DNA from: Mesorhizobium sp. CA8
GTDB taxonomy: Bacteria > Pseudomonadota > Alphaproteobacteria > Rhizobiales > Rhizobiaceae
DNA length: 64,000 bases
Direction: 5' to 3'
Assembly: GCF_020164955.1 (NCBI RefSeq)
Contig: NZ_JAIUHG010000033.1
Location: forward strand, 1-64,000
In this document: positions 51,625 through 59,928 of the stretch, one piece after another
Numbering within the stretch: position 1 is the first letter of the stretch
Layout of the letters: each line of letters begins with the position of its first letter
Translations under genes and position numbers: made by a program
The notes under the pieces: model-generated
Told to the model about the DNA's origin: nothing
The model's database searches: none
The model's input: only the letters and a program-made list of their open reading frames with translations

Positions 51625-52719
51625 TTAGCTGCGCTCGGGAAACATCGCCTTCAGCCCTTCGCGCGAGGCCTTGGCCACGCCGCGCTCGGTGATCAGCCCG
51701 GTCACCAGTCTTGCCGGCGTCACGTCGAAGGCCGGGTTGGCCGCTGGCGTCGCATCCGGCGAGACGCGCACCTGCGCGACCTTTCCGTCGGCCATCTTGC
51801 CCCATACCAGCGAAACCTCGTCGCCGGAGCGCTCCTCGATCGGGATTTCCTTCAGCCCGTCGGCCACGGTCCAGTCGATGGTGGGCGAGGGCAGCGCGAC
51901 ATAGAAGGGCACGTCGTTGTCGGCGGCGGCCAGCGCCTTCAGATAGGTGCCGATCTTGTTGCAGACATCGCCATTGGCGGTCGTGCGATCGGTGCCGACG
52001 ATCACCATGTCGATGTCGCCATGCTGCATCAGATGGCCGCCGGCATTGTCGACGATCAGTGTGTGCGGCACGCCGTGCCCGGCCATCTCCCAGGCGGTCA
52101 GCTGGGCGCCCTGGTTGCGGGGCCTGGTCTCGTCGACATAGACATGCACTGGAATGCCGGCTTCTGTCGCCAGGTAGATCGGCGCGGTGGCGGTGCCGTA
52201 GTCGACCGTCGCCAGCCAGCCCGCATTGCAATGGGTGAGGATGTTGACGCTCTCGCCCGGCTTCTTCTTCGCCGCGATCTGCCTGATGATCGCAAGCCCG
52301 TTTTCGCCGATGGCGCGGTTCAGCCCGACATCCTCATCGGCGATCTCCGCGGCCCGCCTGTAGGCCGCTTCAGCGCGTTCCTCCGGCGCGAGCGGCTTCA
52401 GGTACCGGCGCATCTCGTCCAGTGCCCAGCGCAGATTGATAGCCGTCGGCCGTGTCTTGTGCAGCGTCTCCCATACCGTGTCGAGCGCTTCGTCCGACGG
52501 ATCGTCCATCATCTGGACGGCGACGCCATAGGCTGCGGTGACGCCGATCAGCGGCGCGCCGCGCACCCACATGTCGCGGATCGCGGTGGCGATGCCGGCG
52601 ACGCTTCCGATCTTTTCGATGCGGAACTCATGCGGCAGCCAGCGCTGGTCGATGATCTCGACCGAGCGCTTGTCGTCGCTGAGCCAGATGGTGCGGTAGT
52701 GGCGTTCGCCGACGTTCAA
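51625..52719 (-). CDS. mtnA: S-methyl-5-thioribose-1-phosphate isomerase
   Basis: 364 residues. The start is a TTG at 52719 that overlaps the mtnK stop (TTGA); no ATG fits the conserved N-terminus. Catalytic Cys164 (LTHCNAGWLAT) and Asp244 (VGTDRTTANG) are both present, as is MWVRGAPLIGV. It converts MTR 1-phosphate to MTRu 1-phosphate in methionine salvage. The eIF2B-alpha-like family also includes ribose-1,5-bisphosphate isomerases, but coupling to mtnK settles the role. Confidence 0.93.
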   Translation of the reverse strand: MNVGERHYRTIWLSDDKRSVEIIDQRWLPHEFRIEKIGSVAGIATAIRDMWVRGAPLIGVTAAYGVAVQMMDDPSDEALDTVWETLHKTRPTAINLRWALDEMRRYLKPLAPEERAEAAYRRAAEIADEDVGLNRAIGENGLAIIRQIAAKKKPGESVNILTHCNAGWLATVDYGTATAPIYLATEAGIPVHVYVDETRPRNQGAQLTAWEMAGHGVPHTLIVDNAGGHLMQHGDIDMVIVGTDRTTANGDVCNKIGTYLKALAAADNDVPFYVALPSPTIDWTVADGLKEIPIEERSGDEVSLVWGKMADGKVAQVRVSPDATPAANPAFDVTPARLVTGLITERGVAKASREGLKAMFPERS

Positions 52720-53984
52720 AGGCTCTTCTCCTGTTCGATCCGCGCGGCCAGATTGTTGACCTCGTCGATGCTGTGGATCTGGCGTCGGTTGACGGCGATA
52801 TGGCGTCCGAAGCGCAAAGCCTTGGCCTCACATCTGGCGCGCAAATCGGCATTGGCAATGGTCTCGAAATCGGCATTGTGGGCCAGCCCAAGGATGCGCC
52901 GGTGTATCTCGATGCCGGCAAAGCCGAGCAGGTCGGTCCAGATCGAATGCAGCATGTGGTCGAGCGCCTGTTCGGAGCCGAGCAGGTCGCCCTGATCCTC
53001 GAACAGGCTACTCTGGTAGAGAATGCCGCTGCGCTCGGTCCGCCACAGATGCGAGAACTCGGCGCGGAAGGTCGCCCAGGTCTCGGCCGTGACGCCGAGC
53101 AGATAGGCGCGCATCGAGGAGCGGCTGCCCTTCTCCTCGTGGCCGCGCTGCGAGAAGAACGCCATCCAGAAATTGGCAAGAAGCATCCCGACGTCGAAGG
53201 CGATCGGGCCGTAGAAAGCGAATTCCGGATCGATCATCCGGGTCTCGCTGTCGGTCACCATGATCGAGCCGGAATGCAGATCGCCATGCAGCAGCGTCTC
53301 GGCATTGGCGGCGAAGAGATGCTTCAGCCGCTGCGCCTCGACCTTGAGATCGCGGTCGGCGCGCAGTTCGGCGACCAGTCCGTCGAGCTGCGGCGAGGTA
53401 TGCCGGTTCATCTTGGCGTCGAAATAAGGGTCGGAGAACACCAGGTTCTCGGTGATGTCGCAGAGCTCGACATTGTCGGCGAACAGCGCCAGGTCGGCCT
53501 TGCGCTCCCTCGTTACCATCGACAGATCCGAGCCGCGGAACAGCGTGCGGGCCATGAACAGGCCGATGTCGCGCGCGATATTCGGCAATTCGCGGCCGTC
53601 GATCAGCGCCCGCCGCAAGATGACGTGCGGCGGCGCCAGATACTCCATCACGATCAACGCCTGGGTCTCGTCGAAATGGTAGATCGCCGGTACCGAGCCG
53701 GGCGCACGGCGCTCCTGCCTGGTCAGCGCATGATATTCAAAGAAGGAGCGTTTGAGCGGCAGCGGCCAGCTGTCGCCGACCAGCCGCACATAGGGCAGCG
53801 CCTGCTTGACCACCGCGGCACCCTTGTCGCCTTCGACGATGAAGACGAGGTTGAGATTGCCATCGCCGACCTCCTGTACCTTCCAGCGGCTGGTGTCCTT
53901 GCCGATGCGCTCCGTCAGGGCCGCGGTGTCGCCAAGGCGCTTCGGCAGCGTTTCCACCGATAATGCTTCGAACTTCCCGGTCAT
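52716..53984 (-). CDS. mtnK: S-methyl-5-thioribose kinase
   Basis: 422 residues from the ATG at 53984 with a GGAGGGAG site. It has the aminoglycoside-phosphotransferase-like fold: catalytic loop HGDLHSGSI (Asp235), metal motif IDPEFAFYG (Asp252, Glu254) and an N-terminal GDGNLNLVF glycine-rich loop. It phosphorylates methylthioribose at O1 with ATP. It leads the mtnK-mtnA operon, divergent from a sugar-type ABC importer. Confidence 0.94.
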   Translation of the reverse strand: MTGKFEALSVETLPKRLGDTAALTERIGKDTSRWKVQEVGDGNLNLVFIVEGDKGAAVVKQALPYVRLVGDSWPLPLKRSFFEYHALTRQERRAPGSVPAIYHFDETQALIVMEYLAPPHVILRRALIDGRELPNIARDIGLFMARTLFRGSDLSMVTRERKADLALFADNVELCDITENLVFSDPYFDAKMNRHTSPQLDGLVAELRADRDLKVEAQRLKHLFAANAETLLHGDLHSGSIMVTDSETRMIDPEFAFYGPIAFDVGMLLANFWMAFFSQRGHEEKGSRSSMRAYLLGVTAETWATFRAEFSHLWRTERSGILYQSSLFEDQGDLLGSEQALDHMLHSIWTDLLGFAGIEIHRRILGLAHNADFETIANADLRARCEAKALRFGRHIAVNRRQIHSIDEVNNLAARIEQEKSL

Positions 53985-54055
53985 GCTCTCCCTCCTGCAC
54001 GTGGTTTCCGACGATAGCGGAGCCACGGCGGCGGGGCCAAGCTAGGAAGCACGCT

Positions 54056-54084
54056 GGCAAATGTCAATCGTGTTGACAATTGCC
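54056..54084. promoter_or_regulatory. 29-bp palindrome between mtnK and divergent ABC importer
   Basis: GGCAA-A-TGTCAA-TCGTG-TTGACA-A-TTGCC: both pairs of arms (5 and 6 bp) are perfect complements, with one A/A mismatch between them and a 5-bp centre. It includes a TTGACA hexamer. It is 71 bp from the mtnK start and 36 bp from the ATPase start, so one regulator could control both units. No regulator gene is next to it. Confidence 0.65.
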
Positions 54085-54120
54085 GAATGAGCCCATAGCG
54101 TCATGATCCGGGAGGAACGG

Positions 54121-55632
54121 ATGGGCGCAGATGCCGTGTTCCATGTGGACGGCCTGAGGAAATCCTTCGGCCAGAACGAGGTGCTTGGCGGCATCTCGCT
54201 CGACCTGTTTGCGGGCGAGGTGACCGTGCTCATGGGCGCCAACGGCGCCGGCAAATCCACCCTGGTCAAGATCGTCAGCGGCGTCTATGCGCGCGCTGCC
54301 GGCACGATGCGGCTCGCCGGCAAGGCCTTCGACCCGCAAACCCCCGCCGAAGCCATTCGCGCCGGCGTTGTCACCGTGCACCAGAACATCAATGACGGCG
54401 TCGTCGCCGACCTCGACGTCGCCACCAATCTGACGCTCGACCGGCTGAGCGGCAAAGGCGCGTCGTTGCTTTTCAAGCCTGCCAATGTCCGAGCCGAAGC
54501 CAGGGCTGTCGCCGACCGCATGGGGCTCGTCATCGACCTCAAGGCGCGCGTCAGCGACTTGTCGTTGGCGGATCGGCAGATGGTGGCCATCGCCCGCGCC
54601 ATGGCGCATCGGCCCAAGGTCCTGATCCTCGACGAGCCGACCTCTTCGCTGTCGAGCGCCGAGGCCGACCGGCTGTTCTCGCTCATCGACCGGCTGCGCG
54701 GGCAGGGCGTTGCCATCCTTTATATCTCGCACCGCATGTCCGACATCAGGCGGCTGGCCGACCGCATCGTGTCGATGCGCGACGGCATCGTCTCCGGCGT
54801 CTTCGACCGGAAGCCGCTCGACTATGAGGGCGCGGTCAACGCCATGCTCGGCCGCAAGATCCATCTCGACAAGGTGGTTGCAAGAAGCTCGGCCCGAGCC
54901 GTCTTCACCGCCGAAGGCCTGCGGCTGGCGCAAGGTTCGCGGCCGATCTCGATGACGCTCGGCGCCGGGGAGGTGGTGGCGATCACCGGCCTGGTCGGCG
55001 TCGGCAAGACGGCTTTGGCGGAAACGCTGTTCGGCGTGCGCAGGCCGCTTGCCGGCACCATGCACATGGACGGCAAGCCCTACGCGCCGGGCTCGGCGCG
55101 CGAGGCGATCGCCGCCGGCGTCTTCCTGGTCGCCAAGGACCGCGCCGCGAGCGGCATCGTTGGCGGCTTCAACATCGAACGCAACATCAGCCTGCCGTTC
55201 CTCAAGCGCATGTCGGGCTTCGGCGTCATGAGGAAGCGCGCCGAGCGCATCGCCGCCCGCCGCCAGATCGACGAGCTCGGCATCGTCTGCCGCTCGGAGA
55301 AGGACGAACTCTCCGCGCTGTCCGGCGGCAACCAGCAGAAGGTGATGGTGGCGCGCTGGATGTCGCAGGCCTCGCGCCTCTTCATCCTCGACGAGCCTTT
55401 CCAGGGTGTCGACATTTCGGCGCGTCGCGACATCGCCGCCAAGCTGAGGGCAAGCGCCGACGGCCGCGCGACGCTGATCTTTGTTACCGAGCTCGACGAG
55501 GCGCTGGAGACCGCCGACCGCATCCTGGTGATGTCGGAACACACGATCGTCGGCGAGCACCGCAACGATGACATCGATCTCGACCGGCTGCTGGCGGAAG
55601 TGGCTGGCGGACCGCTTCACAGCGCGGCGTGA
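54121..55632 (+). CDS. ABC transporter ATP-binding protein (RbsA family), probable methylthioribose importer
   Basis: 503 residues from the ATG at 54121 with GGGAGG upstream; an earlier ATG at 54103 lacks a site. There are two ABC domains: Walker A GANGAGKST and Walker B LILDEPTSSL in the first, signature LSGGNQQK and Walker B FILDEPFQGVD in the second. It is the first gene of an ATPase-permease-binding-protein operon divergent from mtnK across a shared palindrome. A role in uptake of methylthioribose is inferred from that arrangement. Confidence 0.88.
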   Translation: MGADAVFHVDGLRKSFGQNEVLGGISLDLFAGEVTVLMGANGAGKSTLVKIVSGVYARAAGTMRLAGKAFDPQTPAEAIRAGVVTVHQNINDGVVADLDVATNLTLDRLSGKGASLLFKPANVRAEARAVADRMGLVIDLKARVSDLSLADRQMVAIARAMAHRPKVLILDEPTSSLSSAEADRLFSLIDRLRGQGVAILYISHRMSDIRRLADRIVSMRDGIVSGVFDRKPLDYEGAVNAMLGRKIHLDKVVARSSARAVFTAEGLRLAQGSRPISMTLGAGEVVAITGLVGVGKTALAETLFGVRRPLAGTMHMDGKPYAPGSAREAIAAGVFLVAKDRAASGIVGGFNIERNISLPFLKRMSGFGVMRKRAERIAARRQIDELGIVCRSEKDELSALSGGNQQKVMVARWMSQASRLFILDEPFQGVDISARRDIAAKLRASADGRATLIFVTELDEALETADRILVMSEHTIVGEHRNDDIDLDRLLAEVAGGPLHSAA

Positions 55633-55664
55633 GATCGCAGGATGACGAGACCCGGAGTGCAGGC

Positions 55665-56705
55665 ATGAGTTCCAGTTTGGCGGGCAAGGCAACGGCGCGG
55701 GAGCGTTCGATGACACTGCGCGACTACGCCATCCGCTACGGCTTCATCGTCCTGCTGGTCGGGCTGATTGCCTATTTCGCAGTTGCCGCCGATGGTTTTG
55801 CGTCGCCTCAGAGCGCCGTCTTCATCTTCCAGTCGGTGGCCATCACCGGCGTGCTGGCGCTCGGCGTCACCGCGACGCTCGTCGTCGGCGGCTTCGACCT
55901 GTCGATCGGCTCGGTCGCCACCAGCGCCATGATGGCGGCATCCTATGCCATGGTCGTGCTGGAGCAGAACGCGATCGTCGCCGTCATCGCTTGCCTTGTC
56001 ATCGGCGTCATCGTCGGCCTGATCAATGGCTGGCTGATCGTCTATATGCGCGTGCCCGACCTGCTGGCCACGCTCGGGATGATGTTCCTGCTACTCGGCC
56101 TGCAGCGCATTCCGACGGAAGGCCGCTCGATCGCCACCGGCATGACCATGCCCGACGGCTCGGTCGCCAACGGCAAGTTTTCGGAAGCCTTCCTGGCGCT
56201 TGGCCGCCACCGCATCGACTTCTTCATTCCGAACCTGATCCCGGTCTCGGTCGTCGTGCTCGTCGTGCTCGCGGCGCTGATCTGGTTTTTCCTCGAATAC
56301 ACCCGTTTCGGCCGCATGATGTATGCCGTGGGCAGCAACGAGAGGGCGGCCGAACTCGCCGGCGCGCCTGTCAAGGCATACAAAATCTGGGCTTATGTCA
56401 TTTCGGGAGTTTTTGCCTCGATCGGCGGGATTTTGCTCGCCGCCCGGCTTGGACGCGGCGACATCGCCTCGGGTAATAATCTGTTGCTCGACGCTGTCGC
56501 CGCCGCGCTTATCGGCTACGCGGTGCTCGGCGCCGCCAAGCCCAACGCCTTCGGCACGGCCGTCGGTGCGGTGTTCGTCGGCGTCCTGCTGCAAGGCCTC
56601 ACGATGATGAACGCCCCTTACTACACGCAGGATTTCGTCAAGGGCGCGGTGCTTGTCGTCGCCCTTGTCTTCACCTTCGCCCTTTCCGGCAGGGGCAAGA
56701 GATAG
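55665..56705 (+). CDS. ABC transporter permease (RbsC family), probable methylthioribose importer
   Basis: 346 residues from the ATG at 55665 (GGAG upstream); a GTG at 55629 overlapping the ATPase stop is the alternative. Many hydrophobic segments, with LGVTATLVVGGFDLSIGSVA (GGFDLS for GGIDLS) and the loop YAVGSNERAAELAGAPVKAY. It follows the ATPase and precedes the binding protein. Confidence 0.88.
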   Translation: MSSSLAGKATARERSMTLRDYAIRYGFIVLLVGLIAYFAVAADGFASPQSAVFIFQSVAITGVLALGVTATLVVGGFDLSIGSVATSAMMAASYAMVVLEQNAIVAVIACLVIGVIVGLINGWLIVYMRVPDLLATLGMMFLLLGLQRIPTEGRSIATGMTMPDGSVANGKFSEAFLALGRHRIDFFIPNLIPVSVVVLVVLAALIWFFLEYTRFGRMMYAVGSNERAAELAGAPVKAYKIWAYVISGVFASIGGILLAARLGRGDIASGNNLLLDAVAAALIGYAVLGAAKPNAFGTAVGAVFVGVLLQGLTMMNAPYYTQDFVKGAVLVVALVFTFALSGRGKR

Positions 56706-56743
56706 TTTCGACCGGGCATTAAGACAAAACGGAGGAAAACGAA

Positions 56744-57796
56744 GTGAGCATCACAAGAAGACTTTTGGGAAAGGCGGCACTCGGCCTCGCCGGCGCGGCG
56801 CTGCTGATGCAGGGCACGGCATTGGCTGCGGACCGCCCGGCGCCGTTCGACAAGCCCGGCGTCAAGATCGCGCTGGTGCGCTATCTGTCGACAGGCGACT
56901 TCTTCCAGGCCTATCTCTCCGGCGTCGAGGCGCAGGCCAAGGCGCTCGGCGTCGACCTGCGCGTGCTGGACAGCCGCCAGGATGCCGCGCTCCAGGCCGA
57001 CATGGTCGACCAGGCGATCGCGCTTGGCGTGCAGGGCATCATCATCCAGCACGGCCTGACGGAATCGATGAAGGACGCCGCCCAGCGCGCGGTCGATGCC
57101 GGCATCAAGGTCGTCGCCTTCGACGTCAATGTCGAGAACCCGAAGATCCCGCAGATCGAGCAGTCGGACAAAGACCTCGCCAAGCTGGCGCTCGAGCAGG
57201 CGGTCAAGGATAATGGCGAGAGCTGGAAGGCCGGCTATGTCTATGTTGCCGGCATCGCTCCGCTCGACCGCCGCAACGAGACCTGGGTGGAGGTGAAGAA
57301 GAAATATTCGGGCATCAGCGAGGTCGCGCAATTCGGTACGCTCGACAATCCGATCGCCAACTCCGTCGCCAATCAGGCGCGCTCGGTGCTGCAGGCGCAT
57401 CCCGACATCAACGTGATGTTCGCCCCCTATGACGAGTTCGCCAAGGGTGTGAAGATCGCCGTCGATGAGGCCGGGCTGAACAAGAAGATCAAGATCTATT
57501 CGGCCGACATCTCGACCTCGGACATCGCCGCGATGCGCGAACCGGACAGCGCCTGGGCGGCGACCGCCGCCACCAATCCCGCGGTGGTCGGCCAGGTCTC
57601 GGTGCGCGCGCTGGCGCAGCTGCTTGCCGGGGAGGATCCCGGCCACAACGTCATCGTGCCGCCGACGCTGATCACCCAGAAGGAGCTGATCGACAAGGAC
57701 ATCAAGAACATGGAAGACCTGTCGGCCAAGCTGCCGCAATTCGCCCATGCCGACGTCGCGATGCCTGCCTGGATGCCGAACCCGAACGCCAAGTAA
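56744..57796 (+). CDS. ABC transporter substrate-binding protein (Peripla_BP_4), probable methylthioribose importer
   Basis: 350 residues from a GTG at 56744 with GGAGG. The signal peptide MSITRRLLGKAALGLAGAAL ends near TALAAD. The mature protein opens VKIALVRYLSTGDFFQAYLS and shows the two-lobe sugar-binding layout. Unlike most importers the binding-protein gene is last in its operon. The ligand is inferred to be 5-methylthioribose from the divergent mtnKA genes. Confidence 0.86.
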   Translation: MSITRRLLGKAALGLAGAALLMQGTALAADRPAPFDKPGVKIALVRYLSTGDFFQAYLSGVEAQAKALGVDLRVLDSRQDAALQADMVDQAIALGVQGIIIQHGLTESMKDAAQRAVDAGIKVVAFDVNVENPKIPQIEQSDKDLAKLALEQAVKDNGESWKAGYVYVAGIAPLDRRNETWVEVKKKYSGISEVAQFGTLDNPIANSVANQARSVLQAHPDINVMFAPYDEFAKGVKIAVDEAGLNKKIKIYSADISTSDIAAMREPDSAWAATAATNPAVVGQVSVRALAQLLAGEDPGHNVIVPPTLITQKELIDKDIKNMEDLSAKLPQFAHADVAMPAWMPNPNAK

Positions 57797-57817
57797 GGTT
57801 CTGGCTGTTTCTGATGA

Positions 57818-57851
57818 AGAGAGCGGTCCAATGGGCCGCTCTCTGTCTTTT
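57818..57851 (+). terminator. intrinsic terminator after the importer operon
   Basis: Arms AGAGAGCGG and CCGCTCTCT (9 bp) with a 9-nt loop, then GTCTTTT. 21 nt past the binding-protein stop. Confidence 0.8.
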
Positions 57852-57870
57852 CAGCCGGTCCGAGGCGGTC

Positions 57871-58110
57871 TTATCGCTGCCAGAAGGGCAGCTTGGCGAT
57901 CTCCGCCTCGACCTCTTTCCTCGTCAGCCCGATGTCGTCGATCAGATGCGGATTGTCTGTCGCCATGCGCTTGAGCTCGAAGCGGAAATAGGCCTGCTTG
58001 CGGCGCTCGGCGATGAGGCTGCGCAAAGCTGAGAGGCCGTAGCGCCGGCGGCCCTTCATCTCGGCTGAGCGTGCCGCCAAAGGTGCGCAAGGCGCAAGGA
58101 TATTGTTCAT
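57871..58110 (-). CDS. DUF1127 small protein
   Basis: 79 residues from the ATG at 58110, which has GGAGG seven bases upstream; an in-frame ATG at 58122 lies before that site. The C-terminal FELKRMATDNPHLIDDIGLT followed by R-K-E-V-E-A-E and FW is the DUF1127 motif (DIGLTRxEVxxE). Small Arg-rich DUF1127 proteins of Alphaproteobacteria bind RNA or affect phosphate and carbon metabolism; the role of this one is unknown. Confidence 0.85.
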   Translation of the reverse strand: MNNILAPCAPLAARSAEMKGRRRYGLSALRSLIAERRKQAYFRFELKRMATDNPHLIDDIGLTRKEVEAEIAKLPFWQR

Positions 58111-58230
58111 GGCAACCTCCATGCGGTAGAGGGTTTGAGGACCCGTGACCTGATTGAGATTGCAGTGTGCCGCAGCCGGCTGGCGGCGTAATTAAGCCCT
58201 CCCAAATAGTTCTCAAAACTTCCAAATCGT

Positions 58231-58271
58231 TAGAGCGTTTCACCATTTCACGGAAACGGCGAACCGCTCTA
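58231..58271. repeat. palindromic AGAGCG...CGCTCT repeat
   Basis: TAGAGCG at one end and CGCTCTA at the other flank a centre with GTTTCACCATTTCACGGAAAC, giving a largely self-complementary 41-bp unit. It abuts the AGAGCAATTCC-type repeat at 58275. Confidence 0.6.
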
Positions 58272-58274
58272 TCC

Positions 58275-58357
58275 CTTTGTTTTTACGCAATTCGGACGGA
58301 GGGTTACGGCGAAGTCGCCGAACTTAACCGCTTCACAATTTTCCTGGAATTGCTCTA
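58275..58357 (-). repeat. interspersed AGAGCAATTCC repeat, long inverted copy
   Basis: On the minus strand it starts TAGAGCAATTCCAGGAAAAT and ends with GAATTGCG and an A-rich stretch. The middle GTTCGGCGACTTCGCCGTAAC is the extra hairpin also seen in the copy at 29225. It ends 12 bp before the next start codon, so it forms that gene's leader. Confidence 0.65.
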
Positions 58358-58368
58358 TAGATCGCCGC

Positions 58369-59874
58369 ATGCAGGGATCGCGCTTCGCTTTCGGACCGTT
58401 CGTGCTTGATCCGGGCGCCGGAACGCTGCTCCGGGGCGATGTTCCCATCGCCGCCAGTCACCGCGGGCTGAAGCTGCTGGAAGCGCTCGTCGCGCGTCCG
58501 GGCGAAATCCTGGCCAAGGCCGAGCTGATGGATGCAGCCTGGCCGGGCACCGCGGTCGAAGAAGGCAATCTCACCGTCCAGATCGCGCAGCTCAGGAAGC
58601 TGCTTGGCCCGGCGACCGGTGGCGGCGAGTGGATCGCCACGGTGCCGCGCGTCGGCTATCGCTTCACCGGTACGGTTGAACAGCCCGACGCTACGCGCAA
58701 ACCCTTGCCGCTGCCCGACAAGCCGTCGATCGCTGTGCTGCCCTTCGTCAATCTGAGCAGCGATCCCGAGCAGGATTCTTTCGCCGACGGCCTGACCGAA
58801 GACCTGATCACCGATCTCTCCCGGATCCCGGGCCTCTTCGTCATCGCGCGCAACTCGGTCTTTGCCTACAAGGGCAAGGCCATGGACGTGCGCGCCATCG
58901 CCGGGGAACTCGGCGTGCGCTACCTGCTGGAGGGCAGCGCCAGGCGTGCCGCTGGGCGCGTGCGCATCAACGCGCAGCTGATTGACGCGCTGAGCGGCGA
59001 GCATCTCTGGGCGGAGCGTTTCGATCGCAGCCTTGAGGACATTTTCGCCGTTCAGGACGAGGCGACGGCCAAGATCGTCGAGGCGCTGCTCGGGCGGCTG
59101 CGCGCGCTGCCGGAGCGCAACCGGCCGAAGAACCTCGAAGCCTATGATCTCGTCGTGCGGGCGCGAAAACTGTTCGACGAGTCACCGCAAATGGCGCGCG
59201 AAGCGCATCTGATGCTGACGCGCGCGATCTCGCTCGATCCCGACTACGCGGAGGCCTATCGCTGGCTCGCCATGAACCACTGGATGGACTGGGTGCATTG
59301 GGGCGAGCCATTCGAGCCCACCCGCAGCACGGCCCTGGAACTGGCGCGCAAGGCCGTGGCGATCGACCCGAACGATGCCGGCTGCCGCTGGGTGCTGGCT
59401 AATTTGCTCGCCTATGAACGCGATTTCGAACAGGCCGAAATTGAGTTCGCGAAGGCGATCGAGCTCGATCCGAACGAGGCCGATATTTGGGCGACCCTGT
59501 CCGACATCGAGGTGCTGGCCGGGCAGGTGGACTTGAGTCTCGAACACATCCGCAAGGCGTTCCGGCTGAACCCGTTTCCGCCGAGCTGGTATTATTTGAC
59601 GCTCGGCCAGGCGCAGTATGCGGCTCGCGACTACGAAGCCGCCGTCGAGACGCTGCGCCGCGACGAGACGTACCGCACCTCCTCGCGCCGCTTCCTCGCG
59701 GCAAGCCTGGCGCAGCTCGGCCGTCTCGACGAGGCGCGCACCGAGGTCGCGCTGTTCCTCGTCGGCAATCCGCATTTCTCCACGCAGCGCTGGGTCGAGA
59801 CGGAGCCGTTTCGTGACGACGCGACGCTTGAGCATTTCGTCGACGGCTTCCGCAAGGCTGGCCTGCCGGAGTGA
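58369..59874 (+). CDS. winged-helix (OmpR-type) - TolB-like - TPR protein
   Basis: 501 residues. Residues about 1-105 are an OmpR/PhoB-type DNA-binding domain without a receiver domain (LDPGAGTLLRGDVPIAASHR, AVEEGNLTVQIAQLRKLLG and VPRVGYRF). Residues about 115-240 are the TolB/FlgO-like domain (SIAVLPFVNLSSDPEQDSFA, ADGLTEDLITDLSRIPGLFV). The rest is TPR repeats. There is no membrane segment, unlike CadC. Such proteins are common in rhizobia as regulators of unknown signal. No strong ribosome site precedes the ATG. Confidence 0.85.
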   Translation: MQGSRFAFGPFVLDPGAGTLLRGDVPIAASHRGLKLLEALVARPGEILAKAELMDAAWPGTAVEEGNLTVQIAQLRKLLGPATGGGEWIATVPRVGYRFTGTVEQPDATRKPLPLPDKPSIAVLPFVNLSSDPEQDSFADGLTEDLITDLSRIPGLFVIARNSVFAYKGKAMDVRAIAGELGVRYLLEGSARRAAGRVRINAQLIDALSGEHLWAERFDRSLEDIFAVQDEATAKIVEALLGRLRALPERNRPKNLEAYDLVVRARKLFDESPQMAREAHLMLTRAISLDPDYAEAYRWLAMNHWMDWVHWGEPFEPTRSTALELARKAVAIDPNDAGCRWVLANLLAYERDFEQAEIEFAKAIELDPNEADIWATLSDIEVLAGQVDLSLEHIRKAFRLNPFPPSWYYLTLGQAQYAARDYEAAVETLRRDETYRTSSRRFLAASLAQLGRLDEARTEVALFLVGNPHFSTQRWVETEPFRDDATLEHFVDGFRKAGLPE

Positions 59875-59928
59875 CGCGGCGACATGGCCAACTGGCCGCT
59901 GCGGAGATTTCGTATCCTCAGGTCTTTT

